Positions 63,119-64,000 of a stretch of 64,000 nucleotides of DNA are shown here, piece after piece. The translations under genes were made by a program, and so were the position numbers. Source of the stretch: JBCAXA01 sp039183535 (GTDB lineage Bacteria > Pseudomonadota > Gammaproteobacteria > Steroidobacterales > Woeseiaceae); contig JBCDBO010000005.1 in NCBI GenBank assembly GCA_039183535.1, positions 1 through 64,000 of the forward strand, in the 5' to 3' direction. The notes under the pieces were generated by a model. It was given only the letters and a program-made list of their open reading frames with translations. It searched no databases and was not told the origin of the DNA. Each line of letters begins with the position of its first letter. Position 1 is the stretch's first letter.

Positions 63119-64000
63119 TTACGTCGACTTTTGTTCGGCCGACAGTAACCGCTCGACTTCTTCGACTTCCAAGCCAGACGGTAAAGGCGTCAACGCCACG
63201 TACAGGCAACCAGCCAAAGTCAGCGGTACGCCGACGACCAGCGCATAGCCAACGTTCCAGCCGAGCGCTTCTACCGCCATCGATACCATCAGCGGTCCTG
63301 TTGCAGAGCCTAGCGTCACCGCGAGCGAACCGCTGGTCGATAGTGCAGTTGCTCGAAGCCGTGTCGGAAACACCTCAGCCAAATACGCGAACTTCACCGC
63401 TGCGCTGCCGTAAAAAAACATGCTCATCAGGCCATAAGCGATCAATAAGTCGTTAAAGCCGCTTGTGCCCCAGACCATGATTTGGAACATCACGGCACCG
63501 AGTAGTGTCCAGATAACAACGGTCGTGCGACGCGTCAGCAGAAACTCGCCGGTCAGCGCGGCCAGTAGGTAACCGCCGATGCCGATCGCATGGCCAATTC
63601 CGATTAACTCCGAATACCTAGCGGCATCGAAACCGCGGTGCTCAGCTAAATAAAACGGCATCAGAAACACGGAGCCGGCGTACGCCCAGATGAACAAGAA
63701 CTGGGCGACGAACAGCAGCAGCGTTCGTCGCCGTAACGTTGGCGACAGCAGTTCGATCCAACGCACCTTCGCGTCTTGTTGCTGGCGCGCGGCAACGGCG
63801 CGTTCCGGCTCGCGTATCACTATCAAGACGAGCGCGACCAACGGCAAGCTGACAAGACCCACAAGAAACAGCCACCGCCAGTTGTAGTCGGTCAGTAACC
63901 AGGCCGCCCAGAATGAGGCGAGCACCCAACCGATTGGGTAGCCGATCTGCAATAGGCCGAGCGCGAGACCGCGCAACCGTGCTGGCGACTCTTCGGCGAT
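63119..64000 (-). CDS. MFS transporter, 5' end beyond the window
   Basis: The frame stays open to the right edge, so only the C-terminal part, about 293 residues, is present. It begins with ESPARLRGLALGLLQIGYPIGWV, part of the cytoplasmic loop and fifth segment of a sugar/aromatic-acid-type MFS carrier. About eight membrane segments follow. The C-terminus is LEVEEVERLLSAEQKST. The MDR gene lies 46 bp downstream. Substrate not readable. Confidence 0.87.
   Translation of the reverse strand: MAEESPARLRGLALGLLQIGYPIGWVLASFWAAWLLTDYNWRWLFLVGLVSLPLVALVLIVIREPERAVAARQQQDAKVRWIELLSPTLRRRTLLLFVAQFLFIWAYAGSVFLMPFYLAEHRGFDAARYSELIGIGHAIGIGGYLLAALTGEFLLTRRTTVVIWTLLGAVMFQIMVWGTSGFNDLLIAYGLMSMFFYGSAAVKFAYLAEVFPTRLRATALSTSGSLAVTLGSATGPLMVSMAVEALGWNVGYALVVGVPLTLAGCLYVALTPLPSGLEVEEVERLLSAEQKST

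Overview
The window looks like a chromosomal segment of a heterotrophic, probably marine gammaproteobacterium. This is inferred from three TonB-dependent receptors, PL7 alginate lyases, an ActP/DUF4212 symporter pair, DUF2797 and DUF4149 proteins, TehB, a GGDEF-EAL protein and REP-type palindromes. No rRNA, tRNA or ribosomal protein gene is present to fix the taxonomy. GTG and TTG starts are fairly common.

Layout. (1) 1-872: two 120-bp direct repeats with hairpins, then a decayed IS3-family orfA fragment. (2) 873-24035: a large catabolic cluster. It holds a serine hydrolase, a double-headed TetR regulator, a TonB receptor directly followed by a PQQ/haem alcohol dehydrogenase, an NTF2-like lipoprotein, a Baeyer-Villiger-type monooxygenase, an acyl-CoA synthetase, a double CMD-domain protein, an alpha/beta hydrolase, an MFS carrier, two SDRs, a second TetR, a DoxX-like membrane protein, a saccharopine-dehydrogenase-like reductase, two acyl-CoA dehydrogenases and a broken serine hydrolase at the far edge. 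The inferred route is uptake, alcohol to ketone, ketone to ester or lactone, hydrolysis, CoA activation and beta-oxidation, probably of a cyclic or terpenoid-like alcohol or ketone. (3) 24153-26957: two arrays of an 80-bp REPIN bracket a two-gene module, a flavoprotein with a Cys-rich tail overlapping a BASS/ACR3-like permease. (4) 26976-29112: a cupin and two NTF2-like proteins.

(5) 29158-33552: a cupredoxin-like periplasmic protein, an outer-membrane barrel protein and a divergent membrane GGDEF-EAL protein with a degenerate GGDEF site and an intact EAL domain. This may be an uncharacterised signalling module. (6) 33549-44915: mixed housekeeping and transport genes: TehB, an NTF2-like protein, an HTH regulator, an SLC4-type bicarbonate transporter, a DsbD/ScsB-type reductase overlapping a redoxin gene, the acetate-type symporter pair, a DUF4149 protein and an AraC regulator. 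(7) 45033-48250: a TonB receptor and a DUF2797 protein.

(8) 48601-59058: an alginate utilisation locus. It begins with a perfect 19-bp palindromic operator and related sites, followed by a small reading frame, a 1428-residue repeat-rich lipoprotein, a large TonB receptor and two PL7 alginate lyases. Its transcription factor is not in the window. (9) 59152-64000: a VOC protein, an MFS carrier, a conserved hypothetical, a zinc-free MDR oxidoreductase and an MFS carrier cut by the window end.
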